A stretch of DNA of 64,000 nt from Symbiodinium natans (Eukaryota; Sar; Dinophyceae; Suessiales; Symbiodiniaceae). Numbering within the stretch: position 1 is the first letter of the stretch; each line of letters starts with the position of its first letter. Shown here one piece after another: positions 33,081-46,148 of the stretch. The stretch covers positions 1,271,011 through 1,335,010 of the forward strand of contig CAJNDS010002368.1 in assembly GCA_905221605.1 (NCBI GenBank). Direction: 5' to 3'. The position numbers were made by a program, and so were the translations under genes. Below the pieces are notes generated by a model, which was given only the letters and a program-made list of their open reading frames with translations, ran no database searches and was not told where the DNA came from.

Positions 33081-36000
33081 GTCTGATTAGGGTCTGGCTC
33101 ATCAGCTACACTGGACCTCCAGGAGCGAAGACACTTGTCAAGCTCAGCGCTCCTACGGGCTGCCAGCTCAGGATGCAAGGATGTTGATGCAGTAAACGTA
33201 AATTGCCTCATCGGGTCTTCGACACAGGCCGACCAGGCTGTCCAGCGGGCGGCACAGTGCCGGGCAGAAGGCCTGATGCCATGGAAAGTGTGATGCAAGA
33301 CTGCCTTGCTCGACAGCCGTCTGGTCAGGTCCTTCGATCTCTTCTCGGTGGAACTTGCAACCGTACGTCCTCGGTCCTGCACACATCCAGCGAATCCTCC
33401 AGGCTGCGAGAGCAACTCTTTCTGTGTCGAAGGCATGCGGCATCATTGATAGGGGAAGAATGTTGCTGGATGTTGCTGGATGTAGTTGTCCACCAGTCTG
33501 GAACGGCTGACTTTCGCTGCCAAACTCGTTCATACAGGGTGGAGAGCCCTTGTGCAACTTTGTGCAACTTCATGCAATGTAGGTTGCGGGCAAGTCGTAG
33601 CTGAATGTGCTAGAAGCCTGCATATCGCAGTAAGCCTTGGCACACCGAGACACAGCACAATGGGAAACGACCATGCTCCGAAAGTGTTCTTGCCTGGACA
33701 GCTGCGCAATGGCGGAGACACGCTGCCGAGCACGATGTGAGGGCAACATTCGCCATCAGCCTTCATGCGACTCGCTATGATCTTTCGATCAGTATGTTCT
33801 CGGGGGGTAGCATGAGGTAGCAGGGTGTTCAATACGATATGCCAGGGACATCAGTTCTGGGGGATCATCTTGCTGTCAGGGTTATGCAAGTACAGCTGCG
33901 CAACTCTCCCAAGTGTTTGGCTTGTGTTGGCTTACTGGGTGTTGTCAGTTTTTGTCCCTGCTCGCCTTCCCTTCCGTGGCGGACCGACTTAGGAGATTTC
34001 GCGCCTGGGGTCTGATGTTTGATCTCTCGTTTTGTGCGCTGGATCGCGACTGAAGAGCCGGGTATTGTACGCTATGACCGCACCGATTCGGGACTCTTGG
34101 CTGCAAGCGAGTGTGCCAGCAGGATAGGTATCCTGCAGGATTCATGAGCCCCCCCCCCCCGCGCTCGAGAAGTCTCATGGCCGAGAAAAATGATGACATT
34201 CGCAACGTAGTAACTTTTCGCCAACATCCGTAAAGCTTGCGGGTAAGGATGTCAAATCCAAGCGGTACCACCTGCAACAAACTCATGGGGACTCCTTTGT
34301 GGGCAGCTTCGAGGCGCGGTAGCAGCACTAGCAGCACTGGCAGCACTGAAATGATCAAAAGGTCGTTCTTGAGCAGTTGAAGGCTTCTCCGTCTTCAATC
34401 CTTTGGGGCGAGCTCTTTCCAGAGAAGGAGCTGGGTCAGCTGAGTGCAAAGCGAGTGCTGCTGGGAGTGGTTCGTGGGAATGCCAGCAAGTGCAAGTTCG
34501 TGCACAAGCGCAACGCGCAAACCGCTCAACCACAATTCACAGCACGTTCATGGCAGCACAACAGTAAGATACTCAAGGGCATAAACGAACTAGGAAATGA
34601 TAACCAAGGAATGTAAGGAGTTGGCTCAAGCCGAGCATAAAATCTTGGCAGGACGGTGTTTTTGTTGGCAGTTTTCTTGCTCGTCTTTGCTTCTGTAGTC
34701 ATTCTACTGTACCTACCCTGTACTGTTGCTCATTGTTGTTAGCACCTTCTCTGACGCCTCCCTCGTGATGTGGTAAGGCGCATTAAGGCACCGTCTTTTC
34801 CAGCTATTTTTGTCACCAGGACCGTGCTCTGAACCGGCCTTCCCTTTAACTTGTGTACTTGTACAAAGGTCCGAAAGGTAGAACCTGCCGCGCAAAACGA
34901 AAGAACGTTTTTACAATCCTATCTTCGATGCAGCTTGTTTACGGCAGCTCGACATTCAGGACGTCGGCAGTTGATTTGTTTCTTAACGTGAGAACCAGAA
35001 GTATCTATTCTTGGAGAGTTTATCTTGGCCCATTCGAGTAGTGCTGCGCTTGAAGATCTTTCGACACATAGAGCCCCGCAGGAGCGGAACTTCTTGCGTC
35101 AAGTTCTTGAAGAAGGAAACATGTCCTTCGGAGTAAGGCGTGCCGCTTCATCTTGAGAACAGCACGCGGAAGTATTGCAGCTACAAGTCTTGTGCGCAGG
35201 GATACTTTCCAGATGGAGTACCGGATTGCTTGGGAGCCCATCGCAAAGCAGCAGATGCAAGCTCGGGGCGAGACCCGAAGTCGAACGCTTGTTGTTGTCC
35301 ATGTCCATGGCCTTTGGGCATTTGGGATTTCGCCGTGTTTTCTGAGTATTTTTGAGATCTGGGCTGTTGGGGGTGTGAGGTGCTTCAGAGTAGGTAGGGG
35401 GGGTGGGGGGTGTCGAGGGTTGGAGGGTTTGGTCTAGCAGTCTGGCAGGCTAGCACTGCTTATCAGTGCTTTTGCAGTGGGTGTTGGGCTTGGAGGGTTT
35501 GGGCTTGCGCTGCAGCATTGCGCAGCCTTTGGGGAAAACTTTGCGGGTGGGCACTGATGCTCCTTCCAACCCCTCCCGCCTTCCCAATCCCCCCCGCCCC
35601 AACCCGACACCAGGCAACCTGCAACACAAGCAGTAATTGCCAATCAGCTTGCTATGGGCCCAGACAACCGCTGAAGACCATCAAAAAGGTGTGATTTCAC
35701 GTTGGTTCCGGCGAGAATGCACGCACTGACTTACCGTAAAGCAGATCAAGACATGTCTATGGCGATGCTGGCGGGGGTGGGGGTGGGGCGACTCCGGTGG
35801 GACGGTGACGAGGGCAGATGGCTTGTGTCGGCCCTGGTGTTGTTGGCAGCCGCAGGACCATCGATGGCAAGCTGGTGATCCTTCTTCATGGCTCAAATCT
35901 GAGAGTCTTCTTATTTTTTATCCTGGTAGAAGTTTGGTAGATCTCAGCAGATGCCCATGAGGTTTGTGTTGACTCCAAGACTCTAAGGGTACAGCGGCCG

Positions 36001-37280
36001 CATTACAAGTTCCTGGGGCTGGTCCAAGCTGGTGAAACCTTTATGGAAACAGGGCTTCACAGCTCTCCAGTGGCACTCAGAACGAGTTTAGGGCCAGTTT
36101 AGAACGTTGGGATGTTTAGGGTGGTTAGAGCGCTCGCAAAGAGGTGTGCCTCTTGGACATGCCTGGCTTCGGAAGGAGTAGCATCAACATGCTTCCCGCC
36201 AGCAGGAAGAGTGATGGTGAGTGCATATCATGCCCAGCAATGCTTTCGGCTTGACCCTTCGTGGCAGCTTGTCCTGGATATGTCTGCCCAGGAAGGTCCT
36301 ACATAGCACGCCTTCAAACATGCAACGAGGTTAACTAAATGGTCTCTTCTTTCTTTGCAATTTCTCGACCTGTTCTTGCAGATCTTCAGCTGAAAAGAAT
36401 CTAGATTGAGCTTAGCTGTGGCTGTGAGATTTTGGGGAGGAGGTGCCGTCACACAAGCTTGGCTTCCGCAGGCTCGCAAGGTACACATCGTCGCTCGGAG
36501 CTAGAGCAACAGAGTTGTGTGTCACAGTAGCCACAGACTCTGTTGCACTGTCGGCAAGGAACGGCACTTCTCTATGAACGACTGTAATGCTTCTAACGGA
36601 GTTACAAGGAAGCGACAGAACTCGGTTAGTTGGCGAGGTGATGCTATGATTGATGCTGGAAGTCTATTGAATAGGTAGTGTTTTTCATTATGTCTCTCCC
36701 TCTCTCATCTCTCCGTCTTCGGGCTTCTTTTGATTGCAAATGTTTGTGCGCACCACCTTGGCAGCCAGGCCGGCCCAAGCCACGGGACGTGGACGTCGGC
36801 GGTCCAAGCGGTGCACCTCGGAATTTCCAGTCCCCACCGTCGGGCTGCAAATGCAGAAAGCGACCACGGGTCGAGGAAAAAGATGCCGGAGAACAGCCGA
36901 CCCGCAAAACCCGAAGCCTTGAGCCGGCATCGTTTGTGATCTTGGGGACGTGAAGCCATGTTTGCCTCGATTGGCAGCATGCAGTGTTATACATAGGCTT
37001 AGGGCTCCAAGCATTTCTGGGGACCTGATCTTGGTCCTATTACATATTTAACCGTAATTCGTTTTGCTTGTTTAGATTTTTGTTTGCTTGACAGCAAGTT
37101 GTTTGCAATGCCTAAGAATGTAGGCCGCTAGGTGCCATCTGTCTTTCGAAGCCCGTAGGTGATGCCATGACGTGCAGTTGTCATGAACACCTAAGGCGAT
37201 GGAATGCGCCCTTGTCCAGCTGGCTGCGTGTCTGCAGTCCCTAAATCCCTACTAGCATGATCGGGCATGGGCAAAGGCAG
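33081..37280. other. No recognisable gene
   Basis: A GC/AT-mixed stretch with many short frames. Small coding-like items: a 53-codon + frame from about 35717 (MHALTYRKADQDMSMAML), and 36690-36950, which is Pro/Arg/Lys-rich. A C-run lies at 34149-34158 and G-rich patches at 35395-35410. TGTTGCTGGA is duplicated at 33461-33482. No RNA gene, transposase or reverse transcriptase motif was seen. Confidence 0.25.
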
Positions 37281-40200
37281 CTGATTTGTGCGCATGGTCA
37301 TGGGGTGTTTGTGTCAGGCTTTCTCAGACAAGATAAGGCAACATCTCGACTCTCTCGTGCTGTCGAAGTTCATTGAAGCAATGCGGTTCCGCAAGCCAAC
37401 CAGGCAGCATTGTCACCGATATGACTGCAACGCGTTGCGTCTAATGATGACACCCTGCATCAGATTCGAGTTATGCGTGGCACGCGTGCGAAGCATGCAA
37501 GGGACGTTTCTATTGCCTTGCAAAACCTCAGTGGGGAAAGTGCAGCAAATCATCGATATATTCAGTACCATACAGTCTCAGAAGCGGCACAGAGAAACAA
37601 CGAGAGATCCCACGCTCACGATGTGCAGTCAGTGCCCTTTGTTCCTGAGAGAAGTAAAATGCAGCACCTACTCCTGAAGAGAAAGAGTGGCAGAGATGCC
37701 ACTACCACACTTTCGTTCATCTGTGCACCCCGTCAGTTTGGTCTCCTACCGCGAGTCTTGCCAAACGGCACTGCGGGTCTGCCGGGATTCACCGCACCTG
37801 GTCTCACACCAGCGCCTGGGCTGCACGAAGCTGCAGCCATCCGTGTTTTTCTTCTATAAAACGCACAGAGAACTCCACTAGCGCCCTCTGATCTCTTGCG
37901 AGGCACGCTCTGATTGATCCCATCTTCACCCTGGACGACATTTTCCCACTGGAGGCACCATACGGAGCCTTGAGCAAGGAATGGATCGCGGAGAAACCAG
38001 GCTGGCCAATCCGGACAGTGGGCGGTTGTCGGTTGCCGGATGAGAGCTGTTTTGCCTTTCAGTGCAGGCAAGCAGGCTGTGGAGTTTGACAAGTTCTTGG
38101 GGAAACTTGGGCAAGAGCCTGCTTGTTCTTCTTGATCTGTGGAACCCGGCCCACCGTCTGATTGTGGTTGCAGCTTGCTCAGGAGAAGCAAGACATTCCT
38201 GTGGACCATCTTCACTGGTGGCTCGTGCTGCAGTGTGACTTGTTCTGCGCGTGCTATTTGCAGGATCTAGCTGCTTGTTCAACACTTTGAGGCAAGTCAG
38301 ATACGGACCCTGGTCGTGAGGCCTTGCAGGCTGGCTGACTAGCTGACGAGTCGAGAATAGAGAAAATTTCGAGATCTTCGCTTCAGAGAGGGTGTGCTAG
38401 GAAAAAATTACTTTGCAAGCTTCCCACCAACCTAGTCGTGTAGCCTGGGTGGTGCGCTGATGTTTGCTGATGTGCGCCCTGCTCTGGCAGGCAGTGATGC
38501 GTCTCAGGCAGCACCTGTCCATGCGGATCTGCATATCCCATGTCACAAAGGCTCGCTCGACCCGCTTGCTGCCTCTTCTCTCGCTTCTTTCTCTTTTCCC
38601 TGGCAGCATGCTTTGTTGCCAATGTAACAGGAGTTCATCTCTGAAGCTCGAGCAGGAACCAACGGAGCTAGTTCTAACGCCCACGTGTCCTATGCTTATT
38701 TCACTCTGACCTGTGTGGTGCGAATCTGCAAGCTGCAAGTCCATTGGGCGGTGCAACGTGGCTGGGGGCCCTTCATTCTTTTCTCTTCTCTGAGGCTGTT
38801 CTTCTGCAAGTGCCCTCTGAGGGACTCTGATCACGAGTGCATGGACGCAGCATCCACAGAGCATGTCGGGTGTCCACAAATTCGCAAAGGTACATAAAGG
38901 ACAGGCTATCCGCATTCCTTGCAGGTGTGGAGAAGGCCCTTGTGCCCCACACTCTCACATTGCGTGCGATGTCCACCACAAGTAGCCTTTTTTTTCTGTA
39001 GTTTTTCCAGGCGCCGAAAGAGATCCCGCCATGGGCATTGGAGGCCCCTTCCTGTGGCGGTGTCACCAGGGTCACACATACCATCACAGCAGTGTGTCAC
39101 AGCCGTGTCACACCGTGTGTCACACCATGTGTCACACCATATGTCACACCATCAAAAGCGGATGGTGCGAAGCAGGTGACCTCTACCACGGCGTCAAGCT
39201 CCATCGGCTCCAAGTCTCTTCCAAGTGTCCTTCTCAGGTCTCGGAGGCCGTCTTTGGAGTACTGACCCTCCCACAAAAGGTGTACGTTCAGACTGCTCTT
39301 CTGAGGTGTGGACTCTCCAGCGGGCAAGGTTCCATCCGTGTGATCAGTGATCGCAGTGATCGCCCATGTCGGATGTGCGGCCTGGAAGGCCAGAGCCTTC
39401 AACGCATTGGAGACAGTGCAAGAAGTGGCGGAGGCACACCGGCACACCCCAGAGCTCTCCAGACATTCTTGAGAGCTTGGCACCAGCTTGGCTTGGACAG
39501 GTGCTCTCAAGATGTACCACGGCAAAGCAGGAATCGCGGCCACAATCACCTACCAAGGAGGCGTGGTTTTCCCGACATCTCCTCAATTTGGGGGATAAGG
39601 CGGGCACAATCCCTTTGATTATTGTTGTGACTGTTTTTCATATGATTGTTAGTGGCATGTTCTCCTCGGGGCATCTCTCCTAGAAGATCGCCCAGACGGT
39701 CCCGTGCACTCCTTGCAGTGCCCCCCCACAGATGATCCTCGAGATGCCCATAAAGCCATAAAACCACGCAGGGCGCGCCAATGAATTGATGAATTGTAAA
39801 CGCGGAGGACTTCGCAGAACTTCCAACCTTATGCAGCCTGAATACAATCTTCATACCCATCCCTAAACCAATTCACCCTGGCTTACAGCAATCAAAACAC
39901 GTTTCTACCAGGAAACAGAACCTCCCAGACCGGCAAAAGTTGAGTTCAGGCAGGCGATTTTGTGGGTGAGCTGCACATGGACAAGCTGGAGAAGCGTTCT
40001 CTTGCTGTTCCACTGCCAACATTGCACCTAGTCGGAAATCGATGGTGATGAATGCCGACTCCTTGTTCGTGCTTCCTCCGCGCTACTAAGGCCCATGCAG
40101 CCAAAGGGAAGCCAGACGCATGCTCAGTCGTACGAAAGTTGCCAGTCGCATGCTCTAAGCATGTGCTTCGTGATTGTCCGAAAACTTGGAGGTTTGCAAG

Positions 40201-43200
40201 CTCCAAAGGCTTTAGGGAGACTGTCAACCTGCGCGAGACATTGAGGACAAGCGGGTCATGATGGCAGAACGCTGTGCAAAGAGGGAGAGAGCGAAAGAGA
40301 GATTAGGGAACGAGTAGCCACTGCCTGTTGAATGACACAACGGGCCAGTTACGGATGACTAGGACAGATGCAGGCAGCTCGAAGGGGTTTCGAGATCGAG
40401 CAGCGGCGCACGTCCTCATGAAGACTTGTCTTGAATTAAGTCTCTCTTCGGAGGTTGCTTGTTGTTCCCTGCATTCTTTCTCAAAGCCGCAGAGTTCCAA
40501 GAAGTTCCGCGTGTGTAAGGAAACACAAGCATCGCTCTGCAGCTTCCTTGGGAATGAGCCGTGACTTGGGCAGCAGTGGGTGGCATTCTGCCAGGCTGTT
40601 CTTTGAGTTGGACGCAAGGATTCTTTGCAAAATGTGCTATCTGTGACCACCAAGAAAGGATACGGAACTACCTTCCTTGCCCAGACTCGATCAGAGCCGA
40701 AGCTTCAGGAGAGCAATGCGGGGCCGTTCAGGTATTCCAATGTATTTCACCTCTGTTCACCTTCACCCGACTTGTTGCTTCTTGCGCTTCAAATGCACGT
40801 CGCAAGGACTATGGCAGCGTGGGCCCAAAGGGGCCTGAGCAAGTGTCGATGACAGGGCGCAGAGAAGCCTCGGAAGCAGGTCCACCTGTGGTAGTCAGTG
40901 TTGTGTCTTGCGTTGAAGCCGGATTGTGAGTCAACACACTCGCACCCGACTGCACCGTACTCGGGTGCAAAAAAAACACAACACCATGGCCGGGCAGTTT
41001 ACCTAATTCCTGGAGCTTGGCCCCCGAAATAGTGCCGCCGAAGGTCACGATCTGAAATCGCTGTTTATGAATGTGGGGGGGATCACCGTTGCTGAGGGTT
41101 GTGTTCCTGGTGACTGTCGATTTGGCCCATCAATGGTTGAGGGGGCTGCCTTTAATCAAGGACGGGCTGCTAATCCTGGCCGAAGCCCTGATTTGCAGGC
41201 CTGCCCAAAATCGGTCGTGCACACAAGGCCGGGGGGGTGGGGGGGTTGAAAGTGTGCAGCAAGCAGTGTCTCAAAAGCTGGTTCTCAATCGCCATGTAGT
41301 AGTACGCAGCAAGTACTCAGTAGAGGGTGGTGAGGTAGTAACGTTCCACCCCCAGAGCTCCGCAGGCCCCTCGACGAACTGCAGGAGGGCTGGTCTCAAG
41401 GCTGCAAATGTCGCACAGTTCAAAGGGCCAAGGGAGCCCCGAAAACCTCTTTCCACACGTCGTTTCCACGCGTCGTGCCAAGGTGGTCTGCCGAGCAGAG
41501 CTTCCACCGCCTCCTTTCAAGACGGAGGCACGTTGCCATTCGCTGTTGTGATATAGGTCGTGATGTGGGTTGGGGTTGTCAACGTGTTTCAGGCCGTGAA
41601 ATGCAGCATTACCAGATGTGCCTCCAAAGCAACTGAACAACGACGCTAGGCCTCAATGCCTCTCAGAAATCGGCTAAGCTTTAAGACCTTTTTGAGTTGT
41701 GGGACTACTTGTGGAATGTTTTGTCACTTAGGACTCGAGGATCCCCAACCGATTCGACATCGGCTCATTTGCAGCTCGCCTGAGTGTTGAGAGAGGACGA
41801 GTGACACTGAGTGAGAGTGGTGCGCTTGAAATTTTGCCCCCAGCGAAGGCCCGGCCAGAAAAGCGAAGGAAGCTGTTGAGGCTTTGGGCTACAGCTACTC
41901 ACCTCGCACGGCCCAGGCAAAACCATCAGCCAGAGACCCAAAGCCTGTGCGTTTGAGGAGGATACTGTGAAACTTTATCTTGGCAAGGTCAACGAGGTCT
42001 TAGAGGAGCTGAAGGGGAAAATCCCAAATTTTTAGCGTGTGTGAACATGAACATGAATAGAAATTATGACTGCCTGCATTGGCCGCATTGGCAGTGACAA
42101 TCAAAAGGTATGTCCAGGTTGACGTCGGTCAGCCATCAAAGATGGCTGACCTTCTTCAACGCATCGCCTACAACTTCTCTTGGAAGGCAGTCTTTCCCGA
42201 AAGGGTCGCCTGTCGCACCCTGTCGTCTGCTGCCAACAAGGGATCCATTGCCAAAGGCAATATAAGAATGTAGTGTGAGTGCTGCTCTCGCGCATTCAGA
42301 CTTGCGCTGCAGCTTCGGATTATGCTTGAGGCATGTGTTCCTCCATGTGTATAGAGCAAGGGCTTTGTGCGCGAAAACCGTAACAATCGACGGTCGCAGT
42401 GGGTCAAACACGGCACATTTTTTGATCAGCAGCCGCTTCAATACTTGCAGGTCCTTCAAGAATGGCCTGATGGCCGGTTCATCCAGGCTGCTGACTGGCC
42501 TCGCAAGAGTGGTGTCACGACGTGAGCTCGTCTTTTGTGTGCTAGGCTGTGTCGCTTGCACGGTTTCATCCGAGCGTTGAGGAGGAATTGCAGGCCCCGA
42601 AACATGCGGCGGCTTTTACATGAAGCTTGCCTTTCGTGACTTTTGAAATGTCTCTGTAGTGCTGGCAGGAGGGCTTGATGAGCTGCTTCTCACAGGAGTT
42701 GGAGCTTGGTGCTAAGATTCCCCCCGATGCCTTTGTGAAGCGGGTGTGCCTTTATGTAATATCCCAGGCCGCAGAATGCAAAACAGTCAGCAAAGCCCAA
42801 GAGACGAAGGGCGACATGGCAGCAAATGGCAATTAATGGCAGCAAAGGGAGGAGAGGAGTGGATGAGGTTCTGATGCTTAGCCCTGCTGGATTGTGTTGG
42901 CTGAGGCTCTGCGCCATTCTGTCGCAAATATCCATCTGGGAGAGGAATCGAAGCCTTCGCTCCTCCTGGAGGTCAGTAGCTCAGCGATGCGTCCCATCCA
43001 AAAACTTTTTAGCACAGGATTGTGCTGTTTCAGGATGTCAGGCTCCCCACGGAGGAACTCCCTCGAAATTTTTTTCCGCTCGAGGCGCCTCGAAAAGGGA
43101 AGTGTGTGAAACATTGTGAAACCGCGCATAAAGTCTGCACGGCATAGGAATCCAGAATTTGCTGTACGTTTGTAGTCGGCCGGTGGAGCCTCAACGTTTC

Positions 43201-43870
43201 TTTTTCGCATCCCTGTTTCACCCTCTTTCCACTCCCTGGCTTCCTTGCATTTTTCGCAGTTCTCCTGCCTGCCATCTCTGCCTGCTTTTCTCAATTCTTT
43301 TCCTCTGTTTCAGGAAATCCTTTCACGCAACATCTTGTGGTTGGTGGCGCGGCTTGTGTGCAAATTGGCCGTGCCCCTGCTACGCAATGCTGAATCCTTT
43401 ACCGCATTGACAGGCGTGCCCGACCTGCATCGACCAAGGACCTGACACCTGCACCGCCGGGACTTGGGCAGGCACGATGCCGCACAGAGTGCAGGGGAAG
43501 AAAACTCTCCATCAACACGCCAGCACATCTGGAGGAGAAGTCGGCTTCGGTGGGAGGCGACGCGGGAAACAAGCCTTGCCGTTAGAATGTTGGCATATTT
43601 TTTCGATGATAGAATCGCACTGCCGCGATGAACTGGCAGAGGAACACCTGGTGCCATGGACACACTCGTTGCTGGGATGGGGAGGCCAAACTTCTACTTA
43701 GGCCCTTGAACGCTGCCGAGAGCATCACATCTCACCAAAACATCACCAATGCATGGCTCGCAGATGCTCGACGGAGCTCTCATAACGAACGCTCGCGAAA
43801 TGAACTGAAATGAACGAAGAACCGAAGGTAACCCGACCAGCCAGCTTCAAGAACCCAATATGCATGACTT
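37281..43870. other. No recognisable gene; weak candidates both strands
   Basis: Coding-like pieces: + strand 37310-37390 (AFSDKIRQHLDSLVLSKFIEAM) and 37470-37680 (NLSGESAANHRYIQYHTVSE); minus strand 39100-39300 (SKDGLRDLRRTLGRDLEP) and 42170-42500 (FLKDLQVLKRLLIKKCAVFD). None has a family signature. A TGTGTCACAC/CATGTCACACC repeat of 12 bases lies at 39085-39150. These may be single exons of genes I cannot assemble. Confidence 0.25.
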
Positions 43871-43924
43871 GTGATCAGGAATCTAACTGGCACGCGCCAC
43901 ACCACTTTGCATCAAGCTATCGCA

Positions 43925-45286
43925 ATGGTCTTATGGAACATGGCGGTTGGTTGTTTCAGTGCTGGGAGTGTGTGGAGTCCGCGCCGATGCTTGCCGAGTG
44001 CGAGCTACAAGCCTCCATTGCTCTCTGAACAGCAACCGGCGCAAGCACATCATCTTCCCCGCCTCGCGCAAATCGCGAAGAAAGCGGAGGTCTCGCCACG
44101 TGGCAGCGGCTTTCTTGCAGGTTACACGATGGCATTCGTCCTGCTTGTCAGAGGCTTCAAGGGAGGCATCCTGGCCCACAGCAGACAAGACAGGCGACTG
44201 TCTGTGCGACGCAGTCAGGACGAAGCTGAGAAAGCAGAGGGTACAGCGGCTACAGGGGCTTCGGTTCCTACAAGGATGCAGTTGCTCAAGTTTGCGGCGC
44301 CTTTGGCGGCAGTGAGTGTCACAGGCCCCATCCTCTCAACAATTGACACCTCTTTTGTTGGACGATGTGCTGGAACGGTGGAGTTGGCAGCGCTTGGACC
44401 TGCTTGTACTGTCACTGACCTCATCTACTTGATCTGCAGCACAGTTTCAACCGCAGCTATCAATCTTTACGCAAAAAGCGCGCAGGATGAGCACAAGCTC
44501 AGAAGATTCAATGCGACGTGCCTCTCAGTTGCCTTCTTTGTGGGAGTGATTGCTGCTGTGGTCTCCCTAACTTGTGGCGAGCAGCTGCTGCGGGCTCTTG
44601 GAGCTATGCCCGTGATGATGGGAGTGGCACGCAAGTATGTAGTTGTGCGGGCTCTCGGACTTCCACTGGCTAGCATGGCCTGTGCTATGTATGGGCTTTG
44701 TGTTGGTCGGGGAGACACGCAAACACCTTTAGCTGTACAAGTCTATTTGTCCGCTTTGTTGAATGTTTGCTTTGACTGGCTACTCTGTGCGATCCTGCCG
44801 TGGGGAGCAGCCGGGGCTGCTTGGGCAACGGTTGCGGCTCAGGCCACCAGCTTCTGCGCGTACTTTCTGTTAATGCGCAGAAAGGGCCAGCTACCGTTGC
44901 CGAGCGCGGAAGAGTTCTTACCAGATTTCGCCGAGATGAAGCCGGTCTTTGCAATTTTCCTTCCCGTCTCTTTCATTGTGGTGTGCGTCCTCTCTATGTA
45001 CGCATGCATGTCAGGGTTTGTGAACAACACGCAGCCGTTACCGATGATTGCGGCGTACAAGATCTGGATAACCGTCTTTGCGTTCTTTGCTTTATGTGCA
45101 GACCCGATGGCAGCTGCAACCTCCACCAAGCTTCCTCCATTCATTCTCGAAGGATCCAGCCAAAAATCACGGCTTTTTGTCCGTCGAGCCATTACCTGCG
45201 CTGCCGGAGTTGGGGCGATGGGAGGTGCCTCGGGCATGTCACGCGCAATAACGACTCTAGTGCACCTTAGTGCAAGCCGGGCTTGA
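43925..45286 (+). CDS. MATE/DinF-type transporter, C-terminally short
   Basis: The open frame begins at GTG 43871, but the first in-frame Met is at 43925, giving about 453 residues. After an N-terminal extension of about 110 residues with a hydrophobic stretch (GFLAGYTMAFVLLVRG), the MATE domain starts at LLKFAAPLAAVSVTGPILS, followed by DTSFVGR, ELAALGPA and QTPLAVQVYLSALLNVCFDW, which match the plant EDS5/DinF-like branch. These proteins export organic cations or phenolics using H+ or Na+ gradients, and several plant members sit in the chloroplast envelope. The extension with a second hydrophobic segment is compatible with bipartite plastid targeting, but that is inference. The family usually has 12 membrane helices; here the match fades after helix 9 (LPPFILEGS) and the frame ends in GMSRAITTLVHLSASRA. 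Either the last helices are in another exon or the gene is truncated. An AATAAAA lies about 20 bases past the stop. Confidence 0.8.
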   Translation: MVLWNMAVGCFSAGSVWSPRRCLPSASYKPPLLSEQQPAQAHHLPRLAQIAKKAEVSPRGSGFLAGYTMAFVLLVRGFKGGILAHSRQDRRLSVRRSQDEAEKAEGTAATGASVPTRMQLLKFAAPLAAVSVTGPILSTIDTSFVGRCAGTVELAALGPACTVTDLIYLICSTVSTAAINLYAKSAQDEHKLRRFNATCLSVAFFVGVIAAVVSLTCGEQLLRALGAMPVMMGVARKYVVVRALGLPLASMACAMYGLCVGRGDTQTPLAVQVYLSALLNVCFDWLLCAILPWGAAGAAWATVAAQATSFCAYFLLMRRKGQLPLPSAEEFLPDFAEMKPVFAIFLPVSFIVVCVLSMYACMSGFVNNTQPLPMIAAYKIWITVFAFFALCADPMAAATSTKLPPFILEGSSQKSRLFVRRAITCAAGVGAMGGASGMSRAITTLVHLSASRA

Positions 45287-46140
45287 GTTGTTTGGTTTTG
45301 CTTGAATAAAAGGTTCTTGTCAGACGATGCGTGGCAAGCAGCGCTTTTATGGTTTGTCAAGAGGTAAGGGGGGGGCATTTTACTTTGCAAGTTATACACG
45401 GGGGTTTATTTGAAATGTTCCACAATAAAGGATTCTGTAGTATGTGTGTGGGATTGAATTGACGCACCAAGCACGTTTGCAAGCTTCAAGCATGCTTGCG
45501 TGTGCTCATGCTTGCTGAGATGCATGCTTGCTGACACCCCACACTTGTGCGCGGTCCAATGCCAGAACGTTGTGTTTATGCTGTCAAGGGCGGGGCTTTC
45601 AGAACTGGAAAGCTCACACCCCTTGGGCGGCAAGAGGGGGGAAGGTGGGAGCACAGGGAGTGAGACTGATGCACCAGCGTCAAGGTACAAGATCGTGTAC
45701 GCATGTGCACCTCCACCAAAATACAGGGGATGCCTGTAGCTGCCCTCGACAGCTCAAAATGCCACTGTATTGTTTTCACACTGATGCTGAGGTCTTCTTG
45801 GTGCAGCCGTCTTAAACTTCGCGCCAGGCGTCTTTACCCAGGATGCGACGGTCATGGAGGGTGCCAGAAATGGGTTGTTTCATTTTGTTGCGTGCCTTGG
45901 ATATGAGTTACGTTACCATCGAAGGCAAGACTCATCCAACAATCTTGAGGGACAACATGCCATGCCCCCTGATACATTAGTGATCAATGCCGGTCAAGGT
46001 GCGTAAACGGCAGCCCGACCCAATCGTGCGTGCAAGGAATCACTTGTTTTGCTACTTGAATGCTACCGCTTCAATTCAAGGATTCTTTGCTTCATGCACC
46101 CCACTCGGGTGTGCCAGAACTCACTTGTTGTGCACGGTGA
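45287..46140. other. No gene seen after MATE stop
   Basis: I looked for exons supplying the missing MATE C-terminal helices and found none. There is a short direct repeat (CATGCTTGC...TGCTTGCTGA) at about 45490-45535. Frames are short and unlabelled. Confidence 0.35.
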
Positions 46141-46148
46141 CCTTGTCT

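Noticed and set aside
32860..33436. Open frames reading Thr/His or Cys/Val repeats, including one of 189 residues on the minus strand
   Set aside because: They result from the ACACAT microsatellite and its (CA)n tail.
45304..45310. AATAAAA as a polyadenylation signal for the MATE-like gene
   Set aside because: Dinoflagellates do not consistently use AAUAAA, so its presence is noted but not annotated as functional.
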